DNA from: Pelagibius litoralis | GTDB lineage: Bacteria > Pseudomonadota > Alphaproteobacteria > Kiloniellales > Kiloniellaceae | Assembly: GCF_011683915.1 (NCBI RefSeq) | Contig: NZ_JAAQPH010000007.1 | Coordinates: 1-64,000, forward strand | Reading direction: 5' to 3' | Length of the DNA stretch: 64,000 nt | Shown: positions 33,866 through 42,942 of the stretch, piece by piece | Numbering within the stretch: the first letter of the stretch is position 1 | Layout: every line of letters starts with the position of its first letter | Notes under the pieces: generated by a model | Databases searched by the model: none | Seen by the model: the letters and a program-made list of their open reading frames with translations, nothing else | Told to the model about the DNA's origin: nothing | Position numbers and translations under genes: made by a program

Positions 33866-34966
33866 TTACTGACCGCTCTTCACCTTGGTCCAGAGCCGGG
33901 TGACCACCCGCTGCACCTTCGGGGCATAGGGTGTGGTGGTGTAAAGCGTCGCCAGCGCTTCGGGCGTGGGGTAGATCGCCGGGTCGTCGATCACGTCTTC
34001 TTCCAGAAACTGCTGAGAGGCCTCGTTGCCGTTGGCGTAGTAGACGTAGTTCGACGCCTTGGCCATGATCTCCGGCCTCATGATGTAGTTCAGGAAGGCA
34101 TGGGCTTCCTCGACATGCGGCGCGTCCGAGGGAATTGCCATCTGGTCGAACCACATCAGGGCGCCTTCGTTCGGGGCGACGTAGTTGATGATCACACCGT
34201 TATCGGCTTCCGCGGCCCGGTCGCGGGCCTGCAGCACGTCGCCGGACCAGCCGATCGCCATGCAGATGTCGCCGTTTGCCAGAGCGTTGATGTATTCCGA
34301 CGAATGAAACTTCTGGACATAGGGGCGGATCGCCAGCAGGGCGGCCTCGGCTTTGCGGATGACGTCCGGGTCCTGGCTGTCCGGGTCCTCGCCGATATAG
34401 TTCAAAGCTGCCGGGATCAGTTCGACCGGCGCATCGAGTACGTGAATGCCGCAGTCGGCGAATTTGGAGGCCACCTCAGGATCGAAGAGCATGCGCCATG
34501 AATCAACCGGTGCGTCCGGCATGCGCTCCAGGATCTGCTTTTCATTGTAGCCGATCCCGGTGGTGCCCCACATGTAGTTGATGGAGTAGGCGTTGCCCGG
34601 GTCGTACTTGGCTGTGCGGTCCAGCACTACGCCCCACATGTTGGACAGGTTGGGCAGTTTGCCGGTGTCCAGCTTCTGGAACACGCCGGCCTGGACCTGG
34701 CGCGACAGGAAAGTTCCGCTGGGGACCACCACGTCGTAGCCGGTACCGCCGGCCAGCAGTTTGGTCTCCAGCACTTCGTTGGAATCGAAGACGTCATAGA
34801 CGACCTTGATCCCGGTCTCCTTCTCGAAATCCTTCAGGATCGACTCGTCGATATAGTCGGACCAGTTGAAAACGTTAACGACCTTGTCCTGGGCCGCGGC
34901 CGGGCCCAAAGATAGCGCCAAAGCGGCCACAGCGAGGGCCGGCGCAAGAAGCGGCAATTTTTTCAT
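33866..34966 (-). CDS. potF: Polyamine-binding periplasmic protein PotF
   Basis: A 366-aa solute-binding protein with a Sec signal peptide (MKKLPLLAPALAVAALALSL, cleavage near AAAQ-DK). The mature part starts VVNVFNWSDYIDESILKDFEKETGIKV, the classic PotD/PotF opening, and has VVPSGTFLSRQVQAG and NYMWGTTGIGYN. It captures putrescine or spermidine for PotGHI. It is first in the operon, with the promoter expected in the 34967-35100 area. Confidence 0.93.
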   Translation of the reverse strand: MKKLPLLAPALAVAALALSLGPAAAQDKVVNVFNWSDYIDESILKDFEKETGIKVVYDVFDSNEVLETKLLAGGTGYDVVVPSGTFLSRQVQAGVFQKLDTGKLPNLSNMWGVVLDRTAKYDPGNAYSINYMWGTTGIGYNEKQILERMPDAPVDSWRMLFDPEVASKFADCGIHVLDAPVELIPAALNYIGEDPDSQDPDVIRKAEAALLAIRPYVQKFHSSEYINALANGDICMAIGWSGDVLQARDRAAEADNGVIINYVAPNEGALMWFDQMAIPSDAPHVEEAHAFLNYIMRPEIMAKASNYVYYANGNEASQQFLEEDVIDDPAIYPTPEALATLYTTTPYAPKVQRVVTRLWTKVKSGQ

Positions 34967-35547
34967 GATGATTTCCCTGTTTCAGTGACTTCATGTCGGC
35001 GCTAAGGACGCCTTTATTGGGTCTGTTCTGACCAACCTGACTCTGATATCAAGCCGCTCTGCGGCGCTTGTCAATGCTTCATCGCAGTTGCGAAGGCTTG
35101 TTCGGGTACGGCCCCCGAGCGCCGGCTTTGGGGCGCTGGAATCGGTCCAAAAGGGGCCCCTGGCCTGTGGATGTCACTTCGCTGTCAGAGCTTTGCCCTA
35201 ACTTCGCCGTCTTTACGGGCGAAAGATCGGTGTTGAGGGTTGAAGTCCAAAGGCGATAACTTAACCATTATGGGTAGGAGGACGATCTCGCCGCGATCCG
35301 CTGAAAGGTCCGGACCGCTGGTGTTTAAGCTGTATTCGGGTGCCTGTCGGGGGCCGGACCAAATTTGTCACACCGTACAGGAACCTTTACATATTAAGCA
35401 CTTGGCGGCCATTTCCCGGTTCTCAAGCGTCAGGATTCGCGCGGCGTCTCTCCAGCGCCGTCGCCTTAGGGTTTCGTTAATAATTTGCGGTTCACGATTG
35501 ACAGGTTTCCGGTCGGACCGGAGCAAGCGAAGATCAGGATAATGATA
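34967..35547. other. Divergent intergenic region between potF and the lipoprotein-chvI-chvG operon
   Basis: 581 bp with no convincing gene. It should hold promoters for potF (minus) and the lipoprotein operon (plus). A sigma70-like pair is seen at 35365-35393. Short open frames at 35068-35259 and 35240-35542 lack ribosome sites or recognisable motifs. Confidence 0.5.
35365..35393 (+). promoter_or_regulatory. Putative promoter of lipoprotein-chvI-chvG operon
   Basis: TTGTCA at 35365-35370, a 17-nt spacer, and TACATA at 35388-35393 resemble a housekeeping sigma promoter. It would leave a leader of about 150 nt before the lipoprotein start at 35548. Assigned by eye only. Confidence 0.4.
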
Positions 35548-36150
35548 ATGAGACTCCGAAATGGGGTCCTGGGGATGGCATTGCTGGGTCTTTCAGCGTG
35601 TGCGGAACTGGGTATTCAGTTTCCGTTGATGCGTGAGCCGGCACCGGAAGTAGGTCCTGCGCCCGTGGATGAGGCGCTGAGCGATGTTGGCCGTTTTCCG
35701 GTGGAAGCTGAGGAAGAGAAGGTGGTGGAGCTGAAGCCTCCGCCGCCGATTCCAAAGCGTAAACCGGAAGTGACCCAAGCGGCGATCGATGCGACCCGGG
35801 ACCCGCAGGCCGATCCGGACTCCTTGGTCGGGCTCGATTTCGAGCGGACCTCGGCGTTGCTGGGCGATCCTGCGCTGTTGATCGAGGAACCGCCTGCCAA
35901 GATTTGGGCATACAATGGCAGCAATTGTGTTCTCCACATATTTTTCTATCCGAAGGTCGGCGGAAGCGACTTTCGGGTGCTTACTTACAAGGTCAAGGGT
36001 GGGGCTGAGGGCGAAACCGACGGTGAGACCGTGCCGGACGACTTTGCCCGCCTTTGTTTGAGCGAGCTGCTGGCTCAGGCCGAAGCCGAGCGGGGGGAGC
36101 CGGGTAACGACCCTGTCCCGCCGGCGGACGGGGCGGCCGGAGGCAGCTAG
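35548..36150 (+). CDS. Predicted lipoprotein upstream of ChvI/ChvG
   Basis: A 200-aa protein with a lipoprotein signal: RLRNGVLGMALLGLSACAEL, lipobox LSAC, so the Cys is lipidated after export. A Pro/Glu-rich linker (VVELKPPPPIPKRKPE) leads to a small domain starting LVGLDFERTSALLGDPALL, with YNGSNCVLHIFFYP, reminiscent of SmpA/BamE-type folds, though this is only a resemblance. ATG 35548 has AGGA about 8 nt upstream. Its place before the response regulator suggests an envelope role linked to this signalling system. Confidence 0.7.
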   Translation: MRLRNGVLGMALLGLSACAELGIQFPLMREPAPEVGPAPVDEALSDVGRFPVEAEEEKVVELKPPPPIPKRKPEVTQAAIDATRDPQADPDSLVGLDFERTSALLGDPALLIEEPPAKIWAYNGSNCVLHIFFYPKVGGSDFRVLTYKVKGGAEGETDGETVPDDFARLCLSELLAQAEAERGEPGNDPVPPADGAAGGS

Positions 36151-36207
36151 CGAAGCGAGGAGCGAGGAGCAGGCAACAGTAAAGGGGGCGCCCAAGGCGC
36201 GAGAAAT

Positions 36208-36981
36208 ATGATGGCTGTGCAGCCGGTCGTGACAGAGACCACATTCAATCGTGTATTCATCGTCGATGACGATGATCTTTTTCGAGAGTCCCTCGGACTC
36301 AATCTTGCGGAGGAAGGCTACGAAGTCGTCGACTTCGCCAACGGCGAGAGCGCGCTGGAGTTCATGATGTCCGGCGAGGAGGCCGAGGCCGTCCTGCTGG
36401 ATTGGCGCATGCCGGGGTTAGACGGGCTGGCGGTGCTTCGGCGCATGCGCGAGTGCCGTATCCAGACGCCGGTGATCTTCCTTACCGTGCTGAGCGATGA
36501 GATCTATGAGGAAGCGGCCCTGAAGTGGGGGGCCGTGGACTTTATCGACAAGTCGCGCCGTCTGCCGATCATCTTGCAGCGGCTGAAGCTGATCACCGAG
36601 GGAGTGAAACCCTCTGCCGACAGCTCAGGCCAGACGCCCGCTGTGATCCGCAACGGCCCCCTGGAGCTGAAGACCGACATCTCAAGGGCTTTCTGGGATG
36701 ACAAGCAGATCGACCTGACCCTGACCGAGTTCGCCATTGTGCTGTTCTTGGTCACCCAGCAGGGCGGCGACGTGTCCTATCGCCAGATCTACGACATCGT
36801 GCGCGGCAAGGATTTCGTTGCGGGCTATGGTCCGGACGGCTATCGCGCCAATGTGCGGTCGTTCATCAAGCGTATCCGCAAGAAATTCCGCGATGTCGAC
36901 GATTCCTTCGACGGGATCGAAAACTATCCGGGTTTCGGCTATCGCTGGCGCGATCAGGCCGGCAAGGGCGGAGGCGCCTAG
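36208..36981 (+). CDS. chvI: ChvI-type response regulator
   Basis: A 257-aa OmpR-family regulator. The receiver (FIVDDDDLFRESLGLNL, phospho-acceptor D65 in LLDWRMPG, conserved Lys in FIDKSRR) is followed by a winged-helix DNA-binding domain: LTLTEFAIVLFLVTQQGGDV, GYGPDGYRANVRSFIKRIRK and ENYPGFGYRW, near-diagnostic of ChvI. With ChvG it controls envelope, acid response and exopolysaccharide genes in rhizobia. ATG 36208 or 36211 could start. It ends 3 nt before the kinase start. Confidence 0.9.
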   Translation: MMAVQPVVTETTFNRVFIVDDDDLFRESLGLNLAEEGYEVVDFANGESALEFMMSGEEAEAVLLDWRMPGLDGLAVLRRMRECRIQTPVIFLTVLSDEIYEEAALKWGAVDFIDKSRRLPIILQRLKLITEGVKPSADSSGQTPAVIRNGPLELKTDISRAFWDDKQIDLTLTEFAIVLFLVTQQGGDVSYRQIYDIVRGKDFVAGYGPDGYRANVRSFIKRIRKKFRDVDDSFDGIENYPGFGYRWRDQAGKGGGA

Positions 36982-36984
36982 GTC

Positions 36985-38541
36985 ATGGTCGCGCGGGTGG
37001 AAGGGCCGGTGCCGTCTTCGGCATCCCGGGGTTTTTACTTCGGGCTGCCTTTCCGCTCGCTCGTCAGCAAGCTTGTCCTGCTGCTGATCATCTTCTGCGC
37101 CGTGCCGGTCATCCTCTATACCCAGTTCAGAGAGGCGGACGCGGAGAAACGCTTCCTGTTGATGGAGAGCGTGCGTGAACAGGGCCGGGTTGTTGCCGAA
37201 AGCCTGCGGCCGCTGTTGGAACAGCAGGAAATCTCCTCGCTTCCCCTGCTGAACGACGAGGTGGCGCGTTTCGCCACGGATCAGACCGGGGTCAAGATCC
37301 TGTTCCGGCCCGTTGGCGAATATGGGGCGGAAAGCTTCTTCTTCGTTGCCTCCCAACCGACCATTGCCCCGACGGAATTGACCGAAGAACGCGACCGCCT
37401 GGTGGAGCGGGGGGTCTTCGACAATCTTGCCCAGAGCTGCTGGGGCGAGTTGTCCATGGCCCTGCGTCACCGCCGCCCCTCCGGCGAGGAGGAGTTGCTG
37501 ACCTCCATTACGCCGATCAATACCGAGGCCGGCTGCTGGGCGGTGATCACCACCCATTCCACGGCCGAGTTCCTCGGCACGTCGATCGATCAGCCGTACT
37601 GGAAGACCATTGAAGTGCGGATCGCCGCAGCGATCTATTTCGCCATGGCGATCTTCACCATCGGCCTTTTCGTGTCGATCTGGCGCGGTCTGATGCGGTT
37701 TCGCTATCTGGCGCGCTCCATCCGCACCGGCACTTCCGGTCATATCAGCTTCGGCAAGCAGAACCGGGTGCCGGAGTTGGCGCCGGTCGCCGAGGAGTTC
37801 GACCGCATGACCCTGGCGTTGCAGGATTCTGCCGAAAGCATCCGGCTGGCGGCAGAGGACAATGCCCATGCCTTCAAGACGCCGATTGCGATCATGCGCC
37901 AGTCGCTGGAGCCTCTGCGCCGCCTTGTCGAGCCCGAGGAAGTGCGCGGTCAGAGGGCGTTGGACGTGTTGGAAGTCTCCATCGATCGGCTCGACCATCT
38001 TGTCGCCTATGCCCGCCGGCTTGAGGAAACCACTGCCGAGCTGCTGGATCCGCCACGCCAACGCATCGGCCTGACCGAGATGCTGGAGCGCATGCTGGCC
38101 GCCTATGCCGACACCTTTGCCAGCAGGCGGCTCATTCTCGATGCCCGCCTGCAGCCCGAAATTTCAATTCTTGCGGGTGAGGATCTCCTGGAGACGGTGC
38201 TGGAGAACGTGATCGACAACGCTGTCGAGGTGTCGCCCGATGGTTCGAAGATCATTGTCGAGCTGCGCAAGGTGAATGACCGTGCCGAACTTTCCCTGCT
38301 GGACCGCGGGCCGGGCGTACCGCATGGCGAGCTGACACGGATATTCGAGCGCTATGTCTCCCTGCGGTCCCAGCCCGTGGCCGGCGATACGGCGGCTGAC
38401 GGCGGCGAAGGCAGCCCGCACATGGGCATCGGCCTGTGGATCGTCCGTCGCAACCTTCAGGCGATTGGCGGCAGCGTTCGCGCGGAAAATCGTCCTGACG
38501 GGGGCCTCGCCATGGTCATGCGGTTCCCCCTGGCTGCCTAA
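36985..38541 (+). CDS. chvG: ChvG-type sensor histidine kinase
   Basis: A 518-aa inner-membrane kinase. One membrane span lies at about residues 27-46 and another at about 213-233, framing a periplasmic sensor domain (about 47-210). HAMP and the H-box EDNAHAFKTPIAIMRQ (His295) follow, then ENVIDNAVEVSPDG (N-box), LLDRGPGVP (G1) and GIGLWIVRRNL (G2). HAFKTPIA is characteristic of ChvG/ExoS. It is paired with chvI. Periplasmic inhibitor genes such as exoR are not seen in the window. Confidence 0.9.
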   Translation: MVARVEGPVPSSASRGFYFGLPFRSLVSKLVLLLIIFCAVPVILYTQFREADAEKRFLLMESVREQGRVVAESLRPLLEQQEISSLPLLNDEVARFATDQTGVKILFRPVGEYGAESFFFVASQPTIAPTELTEERDRLVERGVFDNLAQSCWGELSMALRHRRPSGEEELLTSITPINTEAGCWAVITTHSTAEFLGTSIDQPYWKTIEVRIAAAIYFAMAIFTIGLFVSIWRGLMRFRYLARSIRTGTSGHISFGKQNRVPELAPVAEEFDRMTLALQDSAESIRLAAEDNAHAFKTPIAIMRQSLEPLRRLVEPEEVRGQRALDVLEVSIDRLDHLVAYARRLEETTAELLDPPRQRIGLTEMLERMLAAYADTFASRRLILDARLQPEISILAGEDLLETVLENVIDNAVEVSPDGSKIIVELRKVNDRAELSLLDRGPGVPHGELTRIFERYVSLRSQPVAGDTAADGGEGSPHMGIGLWIVRRNLQAIGGSVRAENRPDGGLAMVMRFPLAA

Positions 38542-38663
38542 GAATCTCCTGTTAACTGCCCATAAATATTACAGAAGTTGTTGCGATCCGGTCGCATTTT
38601 GAGCCTTTCGCAGCCACAACTTTGACGCACCGCCTGGTTGTGATCGCGGATAGATTAGGCGTG

Positions 38664-39242
38664 ATGCGGAGCAAACATGGATCTCAAAGGCCTGAAAACG
38701 GTGGCGGACCCGTCGGTTCGACAGTGACGCAGTTCGACAGTGCGACGGCCAATATGGGACAGAACAGGGGAAGCATTCTGACGGCCCCTCCCTTCGGGTT
38801 CTCCCCCGAGCTTCCCCTTCGCCGGCCGGGTGGCCCGACAACCCGGCCGGCACCCTCCGTTCCTGACGGCATCAGAGACAGTCTGCGCCGTTTGCGCGGG
38901 CTCCATCTGCGCCTGTCGCTTTGCCGGGTCAGTCTCAGGCAGGGCAGCGACAGCCGCCTGGTCGGCATTGACGATGCCTATCTGATTACCGAACGTCTGG
39001 GAGACGGATCCCTCATCGTCATCTTCATTCATCCGCCGGGGGTCAATGACGACGCTTCGGCGGAGCAGGTGCTTTCCCGGCGCCTGTTGGCCTGCCTGCA
39101 AAAGCAGGGCCTGGCGATCTGGGCGCTCCGCTTTGCGGCCATGCACTGCGATGCCGCCGCGATCGACGATGGTCATGCGACGCTGGAGGCGCTCTTCGAC
39201 AAGCCGCTGCGCCCCCTGAACCGGCCCCGCCTGGCCGTTTAA
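38664..39242 (+). CDS. Hypothetical protein downstream of chvG
   Basis: About 192 aa and not recognised. The N-terminal 90 residues are low-complexity and Pro/Gly/Arg-rich; the C-terminal half is better structured (LVGIDDAYLITERLGDGSLIVIFIHPPG, ALRFAAMHCDAAAID). No membrane span or signal is seen. The start is uncertain: TTG 38622, ATG 38664 or ATG 38754, none with a strong ribosome site. Co-direction with chvG may mean a shared transcript. Confidence 0.5.
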   Translation: MRSKHGSQRPENGGGPVGSTVTQFDSATANMGQNRGSILTAPPFGFSPELPLRRPGGPTTRPAPSVPDGIRDSLRRLRGLHLRLSLCRVSLRQGSDSRLVGIDDAYLITERLGDGSLIVIFIHPPGVNDDASAEQVLSRRLLACLQKQGLAIWALRFAAMHCDAAAIDDGHATLEALFDKPLRPLNRPRLAV

Positions 39243-39262
39243 CGCCCACCTCCCGCTCAGTT

Positions 39263-40693
39263 CTACCTGGCTACCGGCGCTGCACTGCGTTCAAGCGCGG
39301 GATAGTAAAGGCCCATGGTGACGGCCCTTGCCGCCATGAACAGGGTGAAGCTCAGCCAGAGCCCGTGGTTGCCGAAGGCGGGCACCAACAGCCATGCCGC
39401 AGCGAGAAAGCAGATCAGGGACAGGACCATGGCGTTACGCATGGCCGCGGTCCGCGTCGCGCCGATGAATACGCCGTCGAGCAGGAAGCTCCAGACCGAT
39501 ACGAGCGGCGACAGGATGATCCACCAGAGATAGTCTTCGGCAAACTGCCGTACGGCGGCGATGTCCGTAAAAAGCGCGATGATCGCCTGCCCGGCCACGA
39601 TAAAGAAGAGACTCAGCAACAGGGCCGCGCCCAACGACCAAAGCCCGCAGACCAGTACCGCCTGGCGGAAGGTTCGGCGGTTCTTCGCCCCGTAAGCGCC
39701 GCCGACCAGGATTTCGGCGGCATGGGCCAGGCCGTCGAGGCCATGCGAGATGATGGTCTGGAACTGCAGCAGAACCGCGTTTCCGGCCAGGGTCAGATCG
39801 CCGAGGCCGGCGCCCTGGGATGTGAACACCCCGAAGGCGAGCAGCAGCATGATGGTCCTGAGGAAGATGTCTGCATTGACCTTGAACAGCGCCAGCAGCC
39901 TGCCGCGGTCCATCAGGCGGGTGAGATCCTGACCTCCGAAAACCTGACCGCCCGGAAGGCGGCCCAGGCTGTGGAGAACGATCGTCGCCCCCAGCAATGC
40001 GGCCGATACTTCGGCGATCAGGGTGGCCCAGGCGACCCCGGCGACGCCCCAGCCGAATCCCAGAACGAAGATCAGGTCGAGGACGATATTGATGCCGTTC
40101 AGAACGATCTGCAGCACCAGGGCGGTGCGCGCCCGCTGGACGCCGAGCAGCCAGCCGAGCACGGTGAAATTGGCCAGGGTCGCGGGCGCAGACCAGACGC
40201 GCACATCGAAATAGACCGCAGTCTCGCCGCTTACCGCTGCGCTGGCGTCGACCGCCCAGAGCGCGAAAATCCTCACCGGGGCCTGCAGAAGAATGATCAG
40301 CAGGCCGAAGACGGCAGCAAGGGCCAGCGGGCGCAGCAGGGCGGCGCGCAGTTCCGCCGTGTCACCGGCACCGAAGGCCTGGGCGGTGAAGCCGGTCGTG
40401 CCCATCCTCAGGAAGCCGAAGCCCCAGAACAGAAAGCTGAAAATCAGGCTGCCGACCGCCACGCCGCCGATAAAGCGGGGATCGGGCAGGTGGCCGACCA
40501 CGGCGGTATCGACGGCGCCGAGCAGGGGTGTGGTCAGGTTGGCCAGCATGATGGGGCCGGCCAGCTTCCAGACCCGGCGATGCCAGTCGCCGCTTTGATC
40601 GCCCGGCCGTCCGCCCCCGGCGCCTGACCGCCCGGCAGCGGGTTGGCCGGCGCTGGCCCTTTCAGAAGGCGGCCTGTCGGGCGTTTCGGTCAT
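39263..40693 (-). CDS. MATE family efflux transporter (DinF-like)
   Basis: A 476-aa multidrug/toxin exporter with about twelve membrane spans. WKLAGPIMLANLTTPLLGAVDTAVVGHL is the typical first helix of the DinF/NorM group, and FLFWGFGFLRMGTTGFTAQAFGAGD and NGINIVLDLIFVLGFGWGV follow. The frame stays open to 41614, but that extension is antisense to the dgcN region; ATG 40693 starts the true protein. It couples drug export to Na+ or H+ entry. Confidence 0.9.
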   Translation of the reverse strand: MTETPDRPPSERASAGQPAAGRSGAGGGRPGDQSGDWHRRVWKLAGPIMLANLTTPLLGAVDTAVVGHLPDPRFIGGVAVGSLIFSFLFWGFGFLRMGTTGFTAQAFGAGDTAELRAALLRPLALAAVFGLLIILLQAPVRIFALWAVDASAAVSGETAVYFDVRVWSAPATLANFTVLGWLLGVQRARTALVLQIVLNGINIVLDLIFVLGFGWGVAGVAWATLIAEVSAALLGATIVLHSLGRLPGGQVFGGQDLTRLMDRGRLLALFKVNADIFLRTIMLLLAFGVFTSQGAGLGDLTLAGNAVLLQFQTIISHGLDGLAHAAEILVGGAYGAKNRRTFRQAVLVCGLWSLGAALLLSLFFIVAGQAIIALFTDIAAVRQFAEDYLWWIILSPLVSVWSFLLDGVFIGATRTAAMRNAMVLSLICFLAAAWLLVPAFGNHGLWLSFTLFMAARAVTMGLYYPALERSAAPVAR

Positions 40694-40939
40694 GGAGATC
40701 GGGCGTTTCTGTGCAAGAGGGCGCTGCGCAAGAGGGCGGGCCGGTCGATCATAGGCCAGGCACAAGGCTCGGAAAACCGTCTCGCTCGGCTTGGCGCGGC
40801 GGCTTGTTGTCCCTAAGATGCCGCGCCGCCCCGGCGGGGGCGGAGAGCGATCGACATGTATGCAATCAACTGAGGGGTTGCTGCGGCCCGGAGCACGATC
40901 TGGCGCAGCGGTCCCGCGAAAGACGGGGTCTAGGGGCAG

Positions 40940-41944
40940 ATGGCAATCGAGCATCCATATCTTTTGTTTCTCGGCGATGCGCCGGATCAATTGACGGCGA
41001 AGACCGCCCAGGGGATCGCCCATTGGCGCCCAGATTGGTGTCTGGGGCAATTGCGGCTGGAGGGCTGTCAGGCCGATCTGGGTTTGCCCGATATGAGCCT
41101 GGAGGCGGCCAAGGAGGCCGGTGCCAGGACGCTGGTGATCGGCGTGGCGAACCGCGGCGGGGTGTTCTCGGACAGCTGGATCTCGGTGCTGGAACAAGCG
41201 CTGATGCTGGGTTTCGACATCGCCGCCGGGCTGCACAACCGGCTGATCGATGTACCGGCGCTGAAGGCGGTGGCGAAGCAGCACGGCCGCCAACTCTTCG
41301 ATGTACGCCACCCCGACCGCGAGTTCGAGGTCGCCAGTGGCAGCAAACGCCCAGGCAAGCGCCTGCTGGCGGTCGGTACGGATTGCTCGGTGGGCAAGAT
41401 GTATGCGGCCCTGGCGGTGGAGAAGGAAATGCAGGCCCGGGGCATGAAGGTCGACTTCCGCGCCACCGGCCAGACCGGTATCCTGATTGCCGGGCAGGGT
41501 GTTTCCATCGATGCCGTGGTGGCCGATTTCATTTCCGGTGCGGTGGAGTATCTCTCGCCGGCCAACGACGATGATCACTGGGATATCGTCGAGGGCCAGG
41601 GCTCGCTGTTCCATGCCTCCTTTGCCGGGGTTTCAATGGGCCTGTTGCACGGCGCCCAGCCTGACGCCCTGATCCTCTGTCACGAGCCGACGCGCCGGCA
41701 CATGCGCGGCCTGCCCGACTTTACGCTGCCGGGCCTGCAGGCCTGTATGGATGCCAATCTGTCCGCCGCCCGCCTGACCAATCCGGCGGTGCGCTTTATC
41801 GGCGTGGCGGTGAACACCTCGCAGATGCCCGAATCCGAGCGGGCCGGCTACCTGCGCCGCCTGGAGGACGAGTTCGATTTGCCGTCGGTAGACCCTTTCC
41901 AGGGCGGGGTGAAGCCCCTGGTCGACCGGCTCCAGCAGGTCTGA
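40940..41944 (+). CDS. dgcN: DUF1611 family N-acetyltransferase DgcN
   Basis: A 334-aa protein of the DUF1611 family: VIGVANRGGVFSDSW, LHNRLIDVP, LLAVGTDCSVGKMYAALAVEKEM (a P-loop-like GTDCSVGKMY), FRATGQTGILIAGQGVSID, EGQGSLFHASFAGVS. DgcN has been described as the enzyme that acetylates D-glutamate in marine bacteria, working with DgcA. The next gene, 2 nt later, is the matching enolase-superfamily enzyme. Assignment rests on motif recall and this pairing. Confidence 0.82.
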   Translation: MAIEHPYLLFLGDAPDQLTAKTAQGIAHWRPDWCLGQLRLEGCQADLGLPDMSLEAAKEAGARTLVIGVANRGGVFSDSWISVLEQALMLGFDIAAGLHNRLIDVPALKAVAKQHGRQLFDVRHPDREFEVASGSKRPGKRLLAVGTDCSVGKMYAALAVEKEMQARGMKVDFRATGQTGILIAGQGVSIDAVVADFISGAVEYLSPANDDDHWDIVEGQGSLFHASFAGVSMGLLHGAQPDALILCHEPTRRHMRGLPDFTLPGLQACMDANLSAARLTNPAVRFIGVAVNTSQMPESERAGYLRRLEDEFDLPSVDPFQGGVKPLVDRLQQV

Positions 41945-41946
41945 CG

Positions 41947-42927
41947 GTGACGGAGCTCAGCGTTACCTCGGAATCCTGGCCGATCCGGGGCAGCTTCACC
42001 ATCTCGCGCGGCAGCAAGACCAGCGCCGAGGTGGTGGTGGTCGAACTCAGCGCCGGCGGGCATGTCGGGCGCGGCGAGGCGGTGCCTTACACCCGCTATG
42101 GGGAGACCATGGCGGGCGTCATTGCCGATATAGAGGCGCTGCGGCCGCGCCTTGCCCAGGGCCTGGATCGCCAGGGCCTGCAGCAGGTCCTGCCTGCCGG
42201 GGCCGCGCGCAACGCGGTGGACTGCGCCTTCTGGGACCTGGAGGCCAAGCAGGCCGGGCACCGCTACTGGCAGCTGATCGGCGCCAACGAACCAGGGCCG
42301 GTGGTGACCGCCTATACGCTTTCCCTCGACACGGTGGAGGTGATGGCCAAGGCGGCGGCGGACAACGCTGAGCGTCCGCTGTTGAAGCTGAAGCTTGCCG
42401 GACCTGAGGATATGGCGCGGGTTGCCGCGGTGCGTGAAAAGGCGCCCCTGTCGCGCATTATCGTCGACGCCAACGAGGGCTGGTCGGCGGCGGACTATGC
42501 ACAGCTGGCGCCGCAACTGGCGGTGCTCGGCGTTGAGATGATCGAACAGCCGCTGCCTGTCGGCGAGGATGCGGCGCTGGCCGGCATGAAACGCCCGGTG
42601 CCGGTCTGTGCCGATGAGTCCTGCCACGATACCGCGACCCTGGCGGGCCTCAGGGGCCGCTACGACATGGTCAACATCAAGCTCGACAAGGCCGGCGGCC
42701 TGACCGAGGCCCTGAAACTGAAACAGGCCGCCGAGGCGGAGGGCTTCGGCATCATGGTCGGCTGCATGCTGGCGACGTCGCTGGCCATGGCGCCGGCGGT
42801 GATTCTGGCTCAGGGCGCGCCGGTGGTCGACCTCGACGGCCCGCTGCTGCTGGCCGAGGACCGTCCCGACGGCCTGCGTTTCGACGACGGCCTGGCCTAC
42901 CCGCCCGTAGCGGCGCTCTGGGGGTGA
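41947..42927 (+). CDS. dgcA: N-acetyl-D-glutamate racemase DgcA / dipeptide epimerase-like
   Basis: A 326-aa enolase-superfamily enzyme of the muconate-lactonising subgroup. The KxK base is in LLKLKLAG, metal ligands are in IVDANEGW, MIEQPLP and VCADES, and the second-base lysine in NIKLDKAGG. The family includes L-Ala-D/L-Glu epimerases; next to DgcN it probably racemises N-acetyl-D-glutamate. The start is GTG 41947. Confidence 0.85.
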   Translation: MTELSVTSESWPIRGSFTISRGSKTSAEVVVVELSAGGHVGRGEAVPYTRYGETMAGVIADIEALRPRLAQGLDRQGLQQVLPAGAARNAVDCAFWDLEAKQAGHRYWQLIGANEPGPVVTAYTLSLDTVEVMAKAAADNAERPLLKLKLAGPEDMARVAAVREKAPLSRIIVDANEGWSAADYAQLAPQLAVLGVEMIEQPLPVGEDAALAGMKRPVPVCADESCHDTATLAGLRGRYDMVNIKLDKAGGLTEALKLKQAAEAEGFGIMVGCMLATSLAMAPAVILAQGAPVVDLDGPLLLAEDRPDGLRFDDGLAYPPVAALWG

Positions 42928-42942
42928 CTGGGCGATAAAGTC

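Noticed and set aside
36682-38061. 459-aa minus-strand frame
   Set aside because: Antisense shadow of chvI/chvG; composition is His/Gln/Arg-rich as expected for a shadow frame, with no family motif.
39365-40627. 420-aa plus-strand frame
   Set aside because: Antisense shadow of the MATE transporter gene, rich in Gln/Asp/Arg and without domains.
40711-41574. 287-aa plus-strand frame over the dgcN start
   Set aside because: Out-of-frame shadow of dgcN, Arg/Gly-rich with no motif.
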